Shown in pieces: positions 44,119 to 51,537 of a stretch of DNA of 64,000 bases. The DNA is taken from assembly GCA_947178445.1 (NCBI GenBank), contig CAMWYJ010000013.1:1-64000 (forward strand), read 5' to 3'. Source of the DNA: an uncultured Clostridium sp. GTDB taxonomy: Bacteria; Bacillota; Clostridia; Lachnospirales; Lachnospiraceae. Numbering within the stretch: position 1 is the first letter of the stretch; each line of letters starts with the position of its first letter. Made by a program: the position numbers and the translations under genes. A model generated the notes under the pieces. That model searched no databases and was not told the origin of the DNA. It was given only the letters and a program-made list of their open reading frames with translations.

Positions 44119-44949
44119 TCACTCTCCCTGATAATAATGGATAAAAATTTCAGCCAGCTCCGGCTCCTCAATTACGATGTCCTCTATATCATGTCCTGCA
44201 AAACCGGCAAACAGTTCATTTAAGCTTCCCTTGTAAACAAAGTTTTCTTCCACCCCATCCTTTATCATATGAATCCGTTTTGCATTGGTCCTTGTCAGAT
44301 TTTCTACCGTATCTGTGCAGATTAATTCTCCTTCCCGTATAATTGCCGCATGATGACAGTACTTTTTGACTTCCGACAATACATGAGAGGAAAGAAAACA
44401 GGTCGTCCCCTGCCTGTTATATTCTAAAATCAGCTTAAAAAATTCAGCCTGCATAAGGGGGTCCAGTCCGCTGGTAGGTTCATCAAAAATAAAAAGCTTC
44501 GGTTTATGCTGCATTGCACAGACAATACTTACCTTTTTCCGATTGCCCAAAGAAAGTTCTTCTATCTTCTTGCTCTGGTCAATCATCAGACGTTCACATA
44601 GCATTTCTGCCTCCCCGCTGCAGTCTGTTTTCCTCATATCGGCGGCAAACCGGATAACATCCTTCACCTTCATGGAAGGATAAAACATTGCCTCCGACGG
44701 CATATAACCGATTTCTCTTAAGATCTCTTTTGACTGTGTCTTCACATCCATTCCCAAAATAGCTGCACTTCCCTTCTGAAACTTAATCAGTCCAAGAAGG
44801 CTTCGGATCGTGGTGGATTTGCCGGCACCATTGGGTCCTAAAAATCCAAAGATGTCTCCCTGCTTTACCTGCAGTGAGAGGTTGACCACTCCCCTCTGTT
44901 TCCCATAATGTTTCGTTAAATTACAAATTGATATTGCGTTTTCTTCCAT
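44119..44949 (-). CDS. ABC transporter ATP-binding protein of the LytTR operon
   Basis: The 276-residue ATPase has Walker A GPNGAGKST (about 38-46), signature LSLGNRKKVS, Walker B LFIFDEPTSGLD and the switch LSSHVLSE. A C-terminal extension after about 215 (IHMIKDGVEENFVYKG) resembles that of BcrA/YtrB-like exporters. It pairs with the ABC-2 permease downstream. SD AAGGAA close to ATG. Confidence 0.95.
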   Translation of the reverse strand: MEENAISICNLTKHYGKQRGVVNLSLQVKQGDIFGFLGPNGAGKSTTIRSLLGLIKFQKGSAAILGMDVKTQSKEILREIGYMPSEAMFYPSMKVKDVIRFAADMRKTDCSGEAEMLCERLMIDQSKKIEELSLGNRKKVSIVCAMQHKPKLFIFDEPTSGLDPLMQAEFFKLILEYNRQGTTCFLSSHVLSEVKKYCHHAAIIREGELICTDTVENLTRTNAKRIHMIKDGVEENFVYKGSLNELFAGFAGHDIEDIVIEEPELAEIFIHYYQGE

Positions 44950-44977
44950 ATTTCCTTCTTCTTGTTTCCTTATACTA

Positions 44978-45184
44978 ATTTACTCAAACTTCGCACATAC
45001 AAAATTGTGTTCAACGCAGATGATTATTATATTCATAAGAAACACTATCCGAACACGCTGGTCCTTGATTTTGCACAGCAAAATCTTAGTACCACTACGT
45101 GTGAGGTTAAGCGGGAGCGTGTGTTTGGTTGAATATAATAATCATCTGCTCGTCTGACATAGTCATATGCGAAGTTTAAGTAAT
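44978..45184. mobile_element. Foldback element between DUF3021 and ABC ATPase genes (about 207 bp)
   Basis: Ends TAATTTACTCAAACTTCGCA and reversed AAATTACTTAAACTTCGCA match closely, and inside them GCAGATGATTATTATATTCA (about 45018-45037) has its exact complement near 45129-45148. The interior differs from the GCGAAAC family, so this is a separate family. It ends 11 bp before the DUF3021 stop codon region. Confidence 0.75.
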
Positions 45185-45195
45185 TTACCGATACC

Positions 45196-45660
45196 TCATA
45201 CCTGCCCTTCATGGTGAGATATTTTTTTCCGGCTTTTAAAATCATTCAGCTCCTTATTTAATTTCGCTGTATCTGCATCTCTCTTTACCTTGTAACAAAG
45301 AAATACACATACATAGCACAGCATCATATACAAAAAGAAATAAATACTTACCCTGATATCCCGGTCATACCATTTTCCAAGAAAGCTGATGGCAGTATAA
45401 AGAACAGAACAGCCAACAGAAAAAATCCCTTCTTTTATGCCAACACGCTCTGCCTCATCAAAATTACCCAGAAGATATACCTGTATATATCCCATCATAT
45501 AGGTCGTAAGCACCATCTCTATCATAACAATAATGCTGGCATAAAAACTGCCCCCTATAATACAATACAAAAAATAGAAAAACAGAATGATGGCAAAATA
45601 AAGACACGCTTTAAATTCAATCCCGATCTCGGAGTACAAATATCTTTTTAACCAGTTCAT
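45196..45660 (-). CDS. DUF3021-family membrane protein
   Basis: A 154-residue protein with four TMs (about 15-38, 42-64, 80-100, 105-128) and a charged C-terminal tail, matching the small DUF3021 membrane proteins usually found beside LytTR regulators. Its start overlaps the LytTR gene by 4 bp (ATGA). In LytTR Regulatory Systems such as HdrRM and BrsRM of Streptococcus mutans, the membrane partner inhibits the LytTR activator; a like role is inferred here. Confidence 0.85.
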   Translation of the reverse strand: MNWLKRYLYSEIGIEFKACLYFAIILFFYFLYCIIGGSFYASIIVMIEMVLTTYMMGYIQVYLLGNFDEAERVGIKEGIFSVGCSVLYTAISFLGKWYDRDIRVSIYFFLYMMLCYVCVFLCYKVKRDADTAKLNKELNDFKSRKKISHHEGQV

Positions 45661-46100
45661 CTCATTTCCCCCTTTAATATATTCCTTAACTCTTTGGCAT
45701 ATCGCCTTGAGATCACAACATGCTCTCCGTTATCCATCGTCACATCAATCCTGTTGCCCGACATACTCTGTAATTTTCGAATCCGGTATATATTGAGCAC
45801 CATGGATTTACTGCACCGAAAGTACCCTTCATCTCCATAAGCCCTTTCTGCCGCCATCAGTGTAAGACTTGAGCGGTAGACCTCCTTTTCGGTATAAAGG
45901 TAAGCAGTTCCTTCCACACTTTCCAGATAAAGCACATCGTAAGGCCTTAGCATAAACTGCTGCCCATCCTTCATCCCAATCAGTTTGTCGCCCTGTCCCT
46001 CGATATAATGCACAATCCCTTCAATCTGCTCTGTCATCTGCCTGTACCGGATCCTGATTTCTTCACTTCCCTCTGATATCTGCTGTAGCACAACCTTCAT
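45657..46100 (-). CDS. LytTR-family DNA-binding regulator
   Basis: The 147-residue protein has a short N-terminal helix region and a C-terminal LytTR domain (about 45-145: LRPYDVLYLESVEGTAYLY, GYFRCSKSMVLNIYRI, VVISRRYAKEL). It lacks a receiver domain, as LytTR Regulatory System regulators do. ATG follows GGGAG. It should bind direct repeats upstream of its own operon (see 46349-46419) and is coupled to the DUF3021 gene. Confidence 0.92.
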   Translation of the reverse strand: MKVVLQQISEGSEEIRIRYRQMTEQIEGIVHYIEGQGDKLIGMKDGQQFMLRPYDVLYLESVEGTAYLYTEKEVYRSSLTLMAAERAYGDEGYFRCSKSMVLNIYRIRKLQSMSGNRIDVTMDNGEHVVISRRYAKELRNILKGEMR

Positions 46101-46134
46101 CGCAGTTTTACTCCCTTCCTGCTTTTACTATCCT

Positions 46135-46341
46135 TAGATGATTGCGAAACTTTATTTTCACTAACATCCGTTGTACAATATAGACAAATCAACGCAGGCA
46201 CGCTTGCGCTGCTTGTCGCTCACAACGGTGCTAAGCTCGAAAACACCTCGCTAAGCACCGGCGGCTCCAAAGCACCTTGCTTATGATATTGTCTATATTG
46301 CACAACTAGGTTTTGGAAATAAGACCTTTCGCAATTGTCTG
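46135..46341. mobile_element. MITE-like foldback element in the LytTR operon leader (207 bp)
   Basis: Ends TAGATGATTGCGAAAC (46135) and CTTTCGCAATTGTCTG (to 46341); interior AACGCAGGCACGCTTGCGCT, TACACCGG-type segments and TTGTACAATATAGACAA/TTGTCTATATTGCACAA arms match the copies at 30037 and 43834. Flanking direct repeats CTGCTTTTACTAT (46119-46131 and 46339-46351) look like a target site duplication, though three bases separate the left copy from the element end. Confidence 0.8.
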
Positions 46342-46348
46342 CTTTTAC

Positions 46349-46419
46349 TATATACGTTTTTGCCTTAAATACAAGCAGTTCTCCTGTAAGATGCAGTTTT
46401 CGCCTTATGAGGTACAGTT
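46349..46419 (-). promoter_or_regulatory. Candidate LytTR-activated promoter with direct repeats
   Basis: Minus strand -10 TATATAGT near 46349-46356. Upstream are three CAGTT units (plus strand) at 46376, 46394 and 46415, spaced 18 and 21 bp, that is two helical turns. LytTR proteins bind direct repeats about two turns apart overlapping or upstream of the -35, so this fits an autoregulated promoter. The foldback element would then lie in the 5' leader. Confidence 0.45.
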
Positions 46420-46723
46420 ATCTATGTTTTTTAAAAAATACTCAGATAGTTTTCTGCTTTGTACATCTTTCTTTCTCCGCCATAAATACCTTGATACACT
46501 CACAAACATCATCTCAAAGTATTCACCATCTATTGTACCATTTGCAAATATACGCAAAAGGGATATCTCCCAGTCACAAAATTGTGACGGAAAACATCCC
46601 TAATATTTTACATTTCTTTTAAATCATGCCTTATTAAGTTCTCGTTTAGTTGTATAATGTTGTCATCAAAACAATAATGACGTCATAGCTTTCATCTCTT
46701 CACTATATTGAGGTTCTTTTATA

Positions 46724-46763
46724 CAAAAAATTAAGGAGTGCCATACTACTATGGACACTCCTT
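46724..46763 (-). terminator. Strong intrinsic terminator
   Basis: Thirteen paired bases (AAGGAGTG and CCATA with one bulge) and a TTTTTT tail on the minus strand. It ends the small ORF and/or sRNA transcript. Confidence 0.85.
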
Positions 46764-46790
46764 ATAAAAGCTCACAGCTTTTCAATCGTA
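46724..46790 (-). ncRNA. Candidate small RNA (about 65 nt) ending in a terminator
   Basis: A near-perfect promoter on the minus strand (TTGACA 46819-46824, 17-nt spacer, TATACT 46796-46801) predicts a start near 46789. The RNA would run through AAAAGCTGTGAGCTTTT and end in the terminator AAGGAGTG-T-CCATA-GTAG-TATGG-CACTCCTT (46733-46763) followed by AATTTTTTG. The stem contains an SD-like AAGGAG. It could equally be the attenuated leader of genes further left. Confidence 0.45.
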
Positions 46791-46945
46791 TTAATAGTAT
46801 ATGCATTTTCATTCAATTTGTCAAGAATTTTTTTAATAAAATTGTACTGTGCTTTTATAGCATTGTTTTTTGCAAAGTAATCTTTATTTCTAACCATTCT
46901 AGTATTTATCAACTCGCTCAGTTCTCTATACCTATTATTCTTCAC
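46772..46945 (-). CDS. Small hypothetical protein (57 residues)
   Basis: Minus-strand GTG at 46945 with AGGAAAGT before it opens a 57-codon frame ending in TGA at 46772, 9 bp before the terminator stem. The product (KNNRYRELSELINTRMVRNK at the start, INTIEKL at the end) is charged and helical, quite unlike random AT-rich translation. It resembles no family I know. It may be a real small protein, or a fragment of a lost gene; a promoter-like sequence lies inside it. Confidence 0.5.
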   Translation of the reverse strand: MKNNRYRELSELINTRMVRNKDYFAKNNAIKAQYNFIKKILDKLNENAYTINTIEKL

Positions 46946-47085
46946 ACTTTCCTAAATAGCATTGACTTAGATATACGATGCAGATTTGAGTTATTAACAT
47001 TTTTTGTTATGACTATACAAGGAATTAAGATTATTATAACTTAATGGGGGCCTGTAGTATGCAGATGCCCTTTTCTCATTCTAAA

Positions 47086-47121
47086 GAGAGAAAACCGCAC
47101 CCTCCTACTTTGGGTAACGGT
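47086..47121 (-). terminator. Terminator of the candidate toxin gene
   Basis: ACCG-TT-ACCC pairs with GGGT-GC-GGT around a 9-nt loop (47094-47121); the minus strand continues TTTTCTCTCTTT. It lies 25 bp after the stop of the 43-residue ORF. Confidence 0.6.
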
Positions 47122-47145
47122 CTCTCCGATAAGTGGCTTTCACTC

Positions 47146-47277
47146 TTACTTTATGAAAACCATCACTGTTAGAACAGCATTTGCTATCAGCGAGATAAAT
47201 AATGCTATAGTCAGAATTTTTTTTATCCTCTGTTCACAGCAAAGTATTTCTATCGCCAACTGCCTCTGCTTTTCCAT
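47146..47277 (-). CDS. Small single-TM protein, candidate type I toxin (43 residues)
   Basis: The frame from ATG 47277 (SD-like GGGGG 9 nt before) to TAA 47146 encodes a charged N-terminus (MEKQRQLAIEILCCEQRIKK) and one TM (ILTIALFISLIANAVLTVMV) with a terminal Lys. This size and layout match small hydrophobic toxins and holin-like peptides. It has its own -10 TATAAT at 47345-47350 and a terminator. An antisense RNA is not proven. A plain small membrane protein is the alternative. Confidence 0.55.
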   Translation of the reverse strand: MEKQRQLAIEILCCEQRIKKILTIALFISLIANAVLTVMVFIK

Positions 47278-47344
47278 CACATCACACCCCCTTTTTTATT
47301 GTTCTAACTGCATTTTTACATAAAAAAAGAACTTATAACAGTCC

Positions 47345-47396
47345 ATTATAAATTCAAATAAGGGTCAAGTAAGTGTCAGAAAAGTGTCAAGTAAGT
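47345..47396 (-). promoter_or_regulatory. Promoter region with 22-bp-spaced direct repeats
   Basis: A perfect -10 TATAAT (minus strand, 47345-47350) lies about 68 bp before the 43-residue ORF. Upstream are two exact copies of GTCAAGTAAGT at 47364-47374 and 47386-47396, 22 bp apart (two helical turns), which look like a tandem operator. Confidence 0.45.
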
Positions 47397-47441
47397 TCTA
47401 AAAACAATTACTCTAATATTACCACCCGAACACACATTGTG

Positions 47442-47741
47442 TTATTGCTTATGCATTTTCCCGATAATACGCCTTACTTCTGATGTTTTCTCGTAATGTA
47501 TGTTCCTGCCGCCTGTCACATCATTTATGTAGCCCTTTTTCAGATAGATAAAATATCCTTCGCCTTTTATGTAGGATAAACCCTCAATCATCTCATAATA
47601 TTTTCTTGGAACTTGCCACTTTTCAAACATCCGCTCCTGTTCCGCATTAAATTCCTGTCTTTTGACCACCATTCTGCTTGTATCGCACGCAAGGTCATTA
47701 CACACATGCATATAAAGATACTCACTCACGCATGCTCTCAT
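47442..47741 (-). CDS. Small hypothetical protein (99 residues)
   Basis: A basic 99-residue frame ending ...EVRRIIGKMHKQ with KWQVPRKYYEMIEGLSYIKG and EGYFIYLKKGY in the middle: plausible alpha/beta composition and little bias. The ATG at 47741 has no SD and lies in the loop of a perfect hairpin (ATGCTCT/AGAGCAT, 47732-47752); the next ATG is at codon 11. Family not recognised. It could be a remnant of a larger gene or a regulator of the neighbouring small ORF. Confidence 0.5.
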   Translation of the reverse strand: MRACVSEYLYMHVCNDLACDTSRMVVKRQEFNAEQERMFEKWQVPRKYYEMIEGLSYIKGEGYFIYLKKGYINDVTGGRNIHYEKTSEVRRIIGKMHKQ

Positions 47742-47871
47742 TTTAAGAGCATATACTCTTTATTCTGTCCTTTTCGCCTTTAGGAATAACAAGATTTATC
47801 CTATTGTAATGGTCCTATGTGATAAAATTTACGGCATTTTTTGAAAATTATCTAACACTTAGAAAAGAAAG

Positions 47872-47904
47872 AAACCCCCGAAAGAACTAATATTTCGGGG
47901 GTTT
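47872..47904 (-). terminator. Terminator of the rplM-rpsI operon
   Basis: AAACCCCCGAAA/TTTCGGGGGTTT form a perfect 12-bp stem with a 9-nt loop, followed on the minus strand by CTTTCTTTTC. Confidence 0.92.
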
Positions 47905-47931
47905 TGAATACTTTTTGTAACTGTTGTAAAA

Positions 47932-48327
47932 TTATCGTTTTGAGAACTGAGGAGCACGACGAGCTGCTTTCAAACCTGGCTTCTTTCTCTCCTTCATTCT
48001 GGAATCACGTGTTAAGTAACCAGCCTTCTTAAGTGCAGGACGGTTATCAGCGTCTGCCTCTAACAAAGCTCTTGAAATACCATGACGGATTGCACCAGCC
48101 TGACCAGTAAATCCACCACCACGAACATTCACTAATACATCGTATTTTCCTTCGTTGTTTGTTGCAACGAATGGCTGATTAACAATGATTTTCAAAGTAT
48201 CCAAACCGAAATACTCATCCATATCCTTCTTGTTGATTGTAACCTTACCTGTGCCAGGTGTTAAATATACTCTTGCAACACTGCTTTTTCTTCTACCAGT
48301 TCCGTAATATCTCTCTGTTTTAGCCAC
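47932..48327 (-). CDS. rpsI: 30S ribosomal protein S9
   Basis: S9 is a small-subunit head protein whose C-terminal tail contacts P-site tRNA. The 131 residues hold [14 protein letters not shown] near the start and the universal basic end [13 protein letters not shown] start at 48327 is chosen because AGGAGG lies 8 nt before it and the product then begins MAKTERYYG as in the family. Cotranscribed with rplM (17 bp gap). Confidence 0.98.
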   Translation of the reverse strand: MAKTERYYGTGRRKSSVARVYLTPGTGKVTINKKDMDEYFGLDTLKIIVNQPFVATNNEGKYDVLVNVRGGGFTGQAGAIRHGISRALLEADADNRPALKKAGYLTRDSRMKERKKPGLKAARRAPQFSKR

Positions 48328-48344
48328 TGCTTTGTCCTCCTTCA

Positions 48345-48779
48345 CTAATACTTAATCTCTAATGTCTTAGGCTGCTGAGCCTGCTGATTATGTTCCGGAC
48401 CAGCATATACATGAAGCTTCGTAATCATCTGGCGTCCTAAAGGTCCCTTTGGAAGCATTCCTTTAACTGCCAAACGAATCACCTCTTCTGGCTTCTTAGC
48501 TAACATCTCTTTCAATGTTGTTTCTTTCATACCACCTACGTAACCGGAATAGCTACGGTAAATCTTCTGATCTAACTTCTTACCTGTTACTTTAATCTTA
48601 TCAGCATTTACAATGACTACATAATCACCTGTATCCATATGTGGTGTAAATGTCGGTTTGTTCTTACCTCTTAAAACGCTGGCAACTTCTGATGCCAAAC
48701 GACCTAATGTATGTCCTGTAGCATCTACTACATACCACTCTCTGTTAATTGTTGATGGGCTTGCCATATAAGTCTTCAT
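48345..48779 (-). CDS. rplM: 50S ribosomal protein L13
   Basis: L13 is an early assembly protein of the large subunit. The 144 residues include [18 protein letters not shown], the [17 protein letters not shown] core and the family motif [19 protein letters not shown]. First gene of the rplM-rpsI operon, with a consensus promoter and a 215-nt leader. Confidence 0.98.
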   Translation of the reverse strand: MKTYMASPSTINREWYVVDATGHTLGRLASEVASVLRGKNKPTFTPHMDTGDYVVIVNADKIKVTGKKLDQKIYRSYSGYVGGMKETTLKEMLAKKPEEVIRLAVKGMLPKGPLGRQMITKLHVYAGPEHNQQAQQPKTLEIKY

Positions 48780-48994
48780 GGTCTTCCTCCTTAAAATACT
48801 CCAATAAATTAAGCCTTATACATATGATTTTTTCGCTGCAATGTCCGAAACAGCAAAACCTCTGTAACTCCGGCTTTCTATCATCACTTCTATAACCTTA
48901 GCTGAAGTTGGGATGACAGCCATGGTTTCGTGATTTCAAAACTGTGCAATACCGGGGCTATTGGCATTTTCACAGTCTTTCCCTATCGTCACAG
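48780..48994 (-). ncRNA. Structured 5' leader of rplM-rpsI
   Basis: About 215 nt lie between the predicted transcription start and the rplM SD. The stretch has paired segments such as GACTGTGAAAATGCC and AAGCCGGAGTTACAGAGG, and is GC-richer than other leaders here. Firmicute rplM operons are known to carry an L13-binding r-leader; this position and size fit, but I cannot align the consensus. Confidence 0.4.
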
Positions 48995-49000
48995 TTAAAT

Positions 49001-49029
49001 ATTATATTATAAACATGTAACCATGTCAA
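49001..49029 (-). promoter_or_regulatory. Consensus sigma-A promoter of rplM-rpsI
   Basis: Minus strand TTGACA (49024-49029), 17-nt spacer, TATAAT (49001-49006): both hexamers are perfect consensus, as expected for ribosomal protein genes. Confidence 0.85.
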
Positions 49030-49124
49030 CGAATTTTTCTCTAAATTTTAACAGTTTTATTTGTGTCATAAGATCTGCATCAAAAACAGATTCCTTGCCT
49101 CCATTAACCTCTCTGTGACTTCAC

Positions 49125-51365
49125 TTAACGGCTAATCTTATATTTAATCTTCAAAGTCTGTTTTACCTTTCCCTTACCTTTAATAGTAACCGTTGCCGTT
49201 CCCGGCTTTTTATAGTTTTTATAAGAAACCTTGTAATATTTCTTGCTTAAACCCTTAATCTTAATCTTGGGCTTTACCGCTTTTCCGTTATATTTATAGG
49301 TTTTTTTAATGTCAATGTAATAAGCACGAATATCATCTGAAGATTTCACTTTCGCATCTTTGTACATATCATATATGCCCTGCGAATTTTTAGAAAAGCT
49401 ATTCTTTTTCAGGGTAATCGTTGAACCCTGTGTACGAATCCCGTAAAGCTTGTTACTCTTTATCTTATTATTCTGAATGACAGCCGTACTTTTATTCCAG
49501 ACACAAATACCATTGGATTTTGCCTTTTCAAACGTGTTTCCTTTAATTGTAAAATTGCTGCCATTTGAAATAGTAATACCATTTTTTGCACGCAGCCCAC
49601 TTGATGTCACCGGTTTATAAGAAGTTCCATTGGTTACTTTATTATTCTGGATAGTACCTTTGGAACCACTGGCATATACAAAAGTCGTACAATTCTTTGC
49701 CGTATTGTTGCTAATCGTAACATTGGAAAATTTTCGCAAATTGATACAAGCATTGGAAATAGACTTAAATGTATTATTTTGAATTTTAATATTAGTGGAT
49801 TGCTTCGTCCCTTCTGTATGTGTTCCAATTCCTGCCATATAATTATGAATATTGCAATTTCGAATAGTGATGTTGTCACATGCCGTCCCATCATATGGTT
49901 TCATAGCCGGTGCACTCACAGACGAACAATAATCCAACTGAATTGCCTCTTTATCAGCCTGTGATGCAGTATATCCAGCTTTCCTGCACATTTTATATCC
50001 ATAAAGCTCCACATTTTCCACCAATGCATTCCGTACTCCTGCAAATTCTATCAGGTGTGCACCACTGTTATTTTTAATAGTTGTATTGGTAATGGTAATA
50101 TTTTTAGCATGGCCAAAATAAAGACAATTGGCATCCCGTTCTCCTGTAGCATTCCCGTCCCATGTACCACCGGTAATATATATATCCTGGCACTGGGTAT
50201 AACCTTTTTCCTTACCCTTCGAATCTGTACGGTTCATCAGCATATGTACCCCACCGGCACTCTGCATTCTCTTAATCACTGCATGATCCGACAGGATTAT
50301 ATTTGTCTTCGGATATACCCTCAAAGTACTACTGATATAGTATGTACCATCCGGAACAATGACGGTGATTGGCTCATTAATCTGTGTGGCATATTTCAAT
50401 ATTTTATTGATTTTCGATGCATCATTGCTCTTATCTGTTCCATTCACACCAAGCTTAGCAATATTAAACGATGTCTGATAAACATTTACCTCAAACGTAT
50501 CTAACACACTGGAATTTTCTTTTGCATAAGCTGTAATCGTCGCTTTCCCAATTCCAGTAGCGGTAATCACACCGGATTGGCTCACTTTAGCAATATTCTT
50601 ATCAGAAGTCTTGTAACTGATTGTTTTATCTGTCGCATTTTCTGGAATCACTGTCGTTTTCAGTGTATAAGTATCATTTATTTCCCAGGTGGCACCACCC
50701 CGTTTATTTTCAATTACGATCTTCTCTATGGGAATCTTCGTAATCGTATCATAGATCTCCGGATTATCCTTTGAGGATACCGTAACCGCTGTTGTACCTT
50801 CCTTTTCTGCTTTCAGCAATCCCTCGTCACTTACACTGACAATTCCTGTGGTGTCCACATCTTTTCTTATTTCTATCTCCTCAATCAGTGGGTTTATATT
50901 AATTTTAAATGTTGCTTTGGCCTTACCCGCTGCAGACTCCAAATCTGAACCATCTGTCCAGGTTACAACAATATCCACCGTCTGTGCCGGGCTTCCGGAT
51001 TTTACTGTCACTTTTCCACTTTCTGATACCGTGACAACGTCCGTATTTGAAGATGTATATGTAAATTCCTGTTCCTTTTTGTCAACTTCAACGGTGTCCG
51101 TTCCTTCTGTTTTCATTACCTTCACAAAAGAAAACAAATCTAACTGTTTTTTTGCTGACATATCCAGCGAAGTGATTTCCGCCCCTGCACTATTCTGAAA
51201 CAGAAGCTTATATCTCACCATGTTTTCCGAATTTCCTTCATCCACACTAGTATTCACAGAATTTCCCTCTGCGAGTACTTTATTCGCGCCAACCGGGTTC
51301 CACAAGAAAATGCACAAACTCATAACCACAATATAACATATTATTCTTGTTTTTCGTCTTTGCAT
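49125..51365 (-). CDS. Secreted right-handed beta-helix protein with Ig-like domains
   Basis: The ATG at 51365 opens a 746-residue exported protein: signal peptide (1-35, IICYIVVMSLCIFLW), an Ig-like segment with SSNTDVVTVSESGKVTV (about 100-115), two further BIG2-type domains (VSDEGLLKAEKEGTTAVTVS; TSDKNIAKVSQSGVITATG, to about 290), then a pectate-lyase/polygalacturonase-like beta-helix (about 300-650: DGTYYISSTLRV, GGTWDGN, and many NNT turns), and a C-terminal basic Tyr/Lys-rich module. It may bind or cleave plant or host polysaccharide; no catalytic triad is evident to me. The gene interrupts the usual truA-rplM order. Confidence 0.85.
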   Translation of the reverse strand: MQRRKTRIICYIVVMSLCIFLWNPVGANKVLAEGNSVNTSVDEGNSENMVRYKLLFQNSAGAEITSLDMSAKKQLDLFSFVKVMKTEGTDTVEVDKKEQEFTYTSSNTDVVTVSESGKVTVKSGSPAQTVDIVVTWTDGSDLESAAGKAKATFKININPLIEEIEIRKDVDTTGIVSVSDEGLLKAEKEGTTAVTVSSKDNPEIYDTITKIPIEKIVIENKRGGATWEINDTYTLKTTVIPENATDKTISYKTSDKNIAKVSQSGVITATGIGKATITAYAKENSSVLDTFEVNVYQTSFNIAKLGVNGTDKSNDASKINKILKYATQINEPITVIVPDGTYYISSTLRVYPKTNIILSDHAVIKRMQSAGGVHMLMNRTDSKGKEKGYTQCQDIYITGGTWDGNATGERDANCLYFGHAKNITITNTTIKNNSGAHLIEFAGVRNALVENVELYGYKMCRKAGYTASQADKEAIQLDYCSSVSAPAMKPYDGTACDNITIRNCNIHNYMAGIGTHTEGTKQSTNIKIQNNTFKSISNACINLRKFSNVTISNNTAKNCTTFVYASGSKGTIQNNKVTNGTSYKPVTSSGLRAKNGITISNGSNFTIKGNTFEKAKSNGICVWNKSTAVIQNNKIKSNKLYGIRTQGSTITLKKNSFSKNSQGIYDMYKDAKVKSSDDIRAYYIDIKKTYKYNGKAVKPKIKIKGLSKKYYKVSYKNYKKPGTATVTIKGKGKVKQTLKIKYKISR

Positions 51366-51537
51366 AATTATTTCTACCTCTCTAAAATATTTTTCAAAAT
51401 TGTTATATGTATATTTCTGAATGATTCCAGTCTTCCTCAAATGCACATTTTCATTACAATAACACTGCATTGTGAAATTGTTATTAAACATTTCCAACAT
51501 TTGAAAAACATTTTGCATTTCTTGAACCCTTATTCCA

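Noticed and set aside
45045-45245. 66-codon minus-strand frame at the end of the DUF3021 gene
   Set aside because: Most of it lies in the foldback element; begins inside the DUF3021 gene in another frame.
46313-46622. Two plus-strand frames upstream of the LytTR gene
   Set aside because: They run through the foldback element end and the repeat operator, have no SD and differ from any family I know.
46751-47044. Plus-strand 97-codon frame
   Set aside because: Phe/Ile-rich; it is antisense to the better-supported 57-codon minus-strand frame and starts inside a terminator stem.
47341-47400. CRISPR-like direct repeats (GTCAAGTAAGT twice)
   Set aside because: Only two 11-bp units with an 11-bp gap and no further spacers; a tandem operator fits better.
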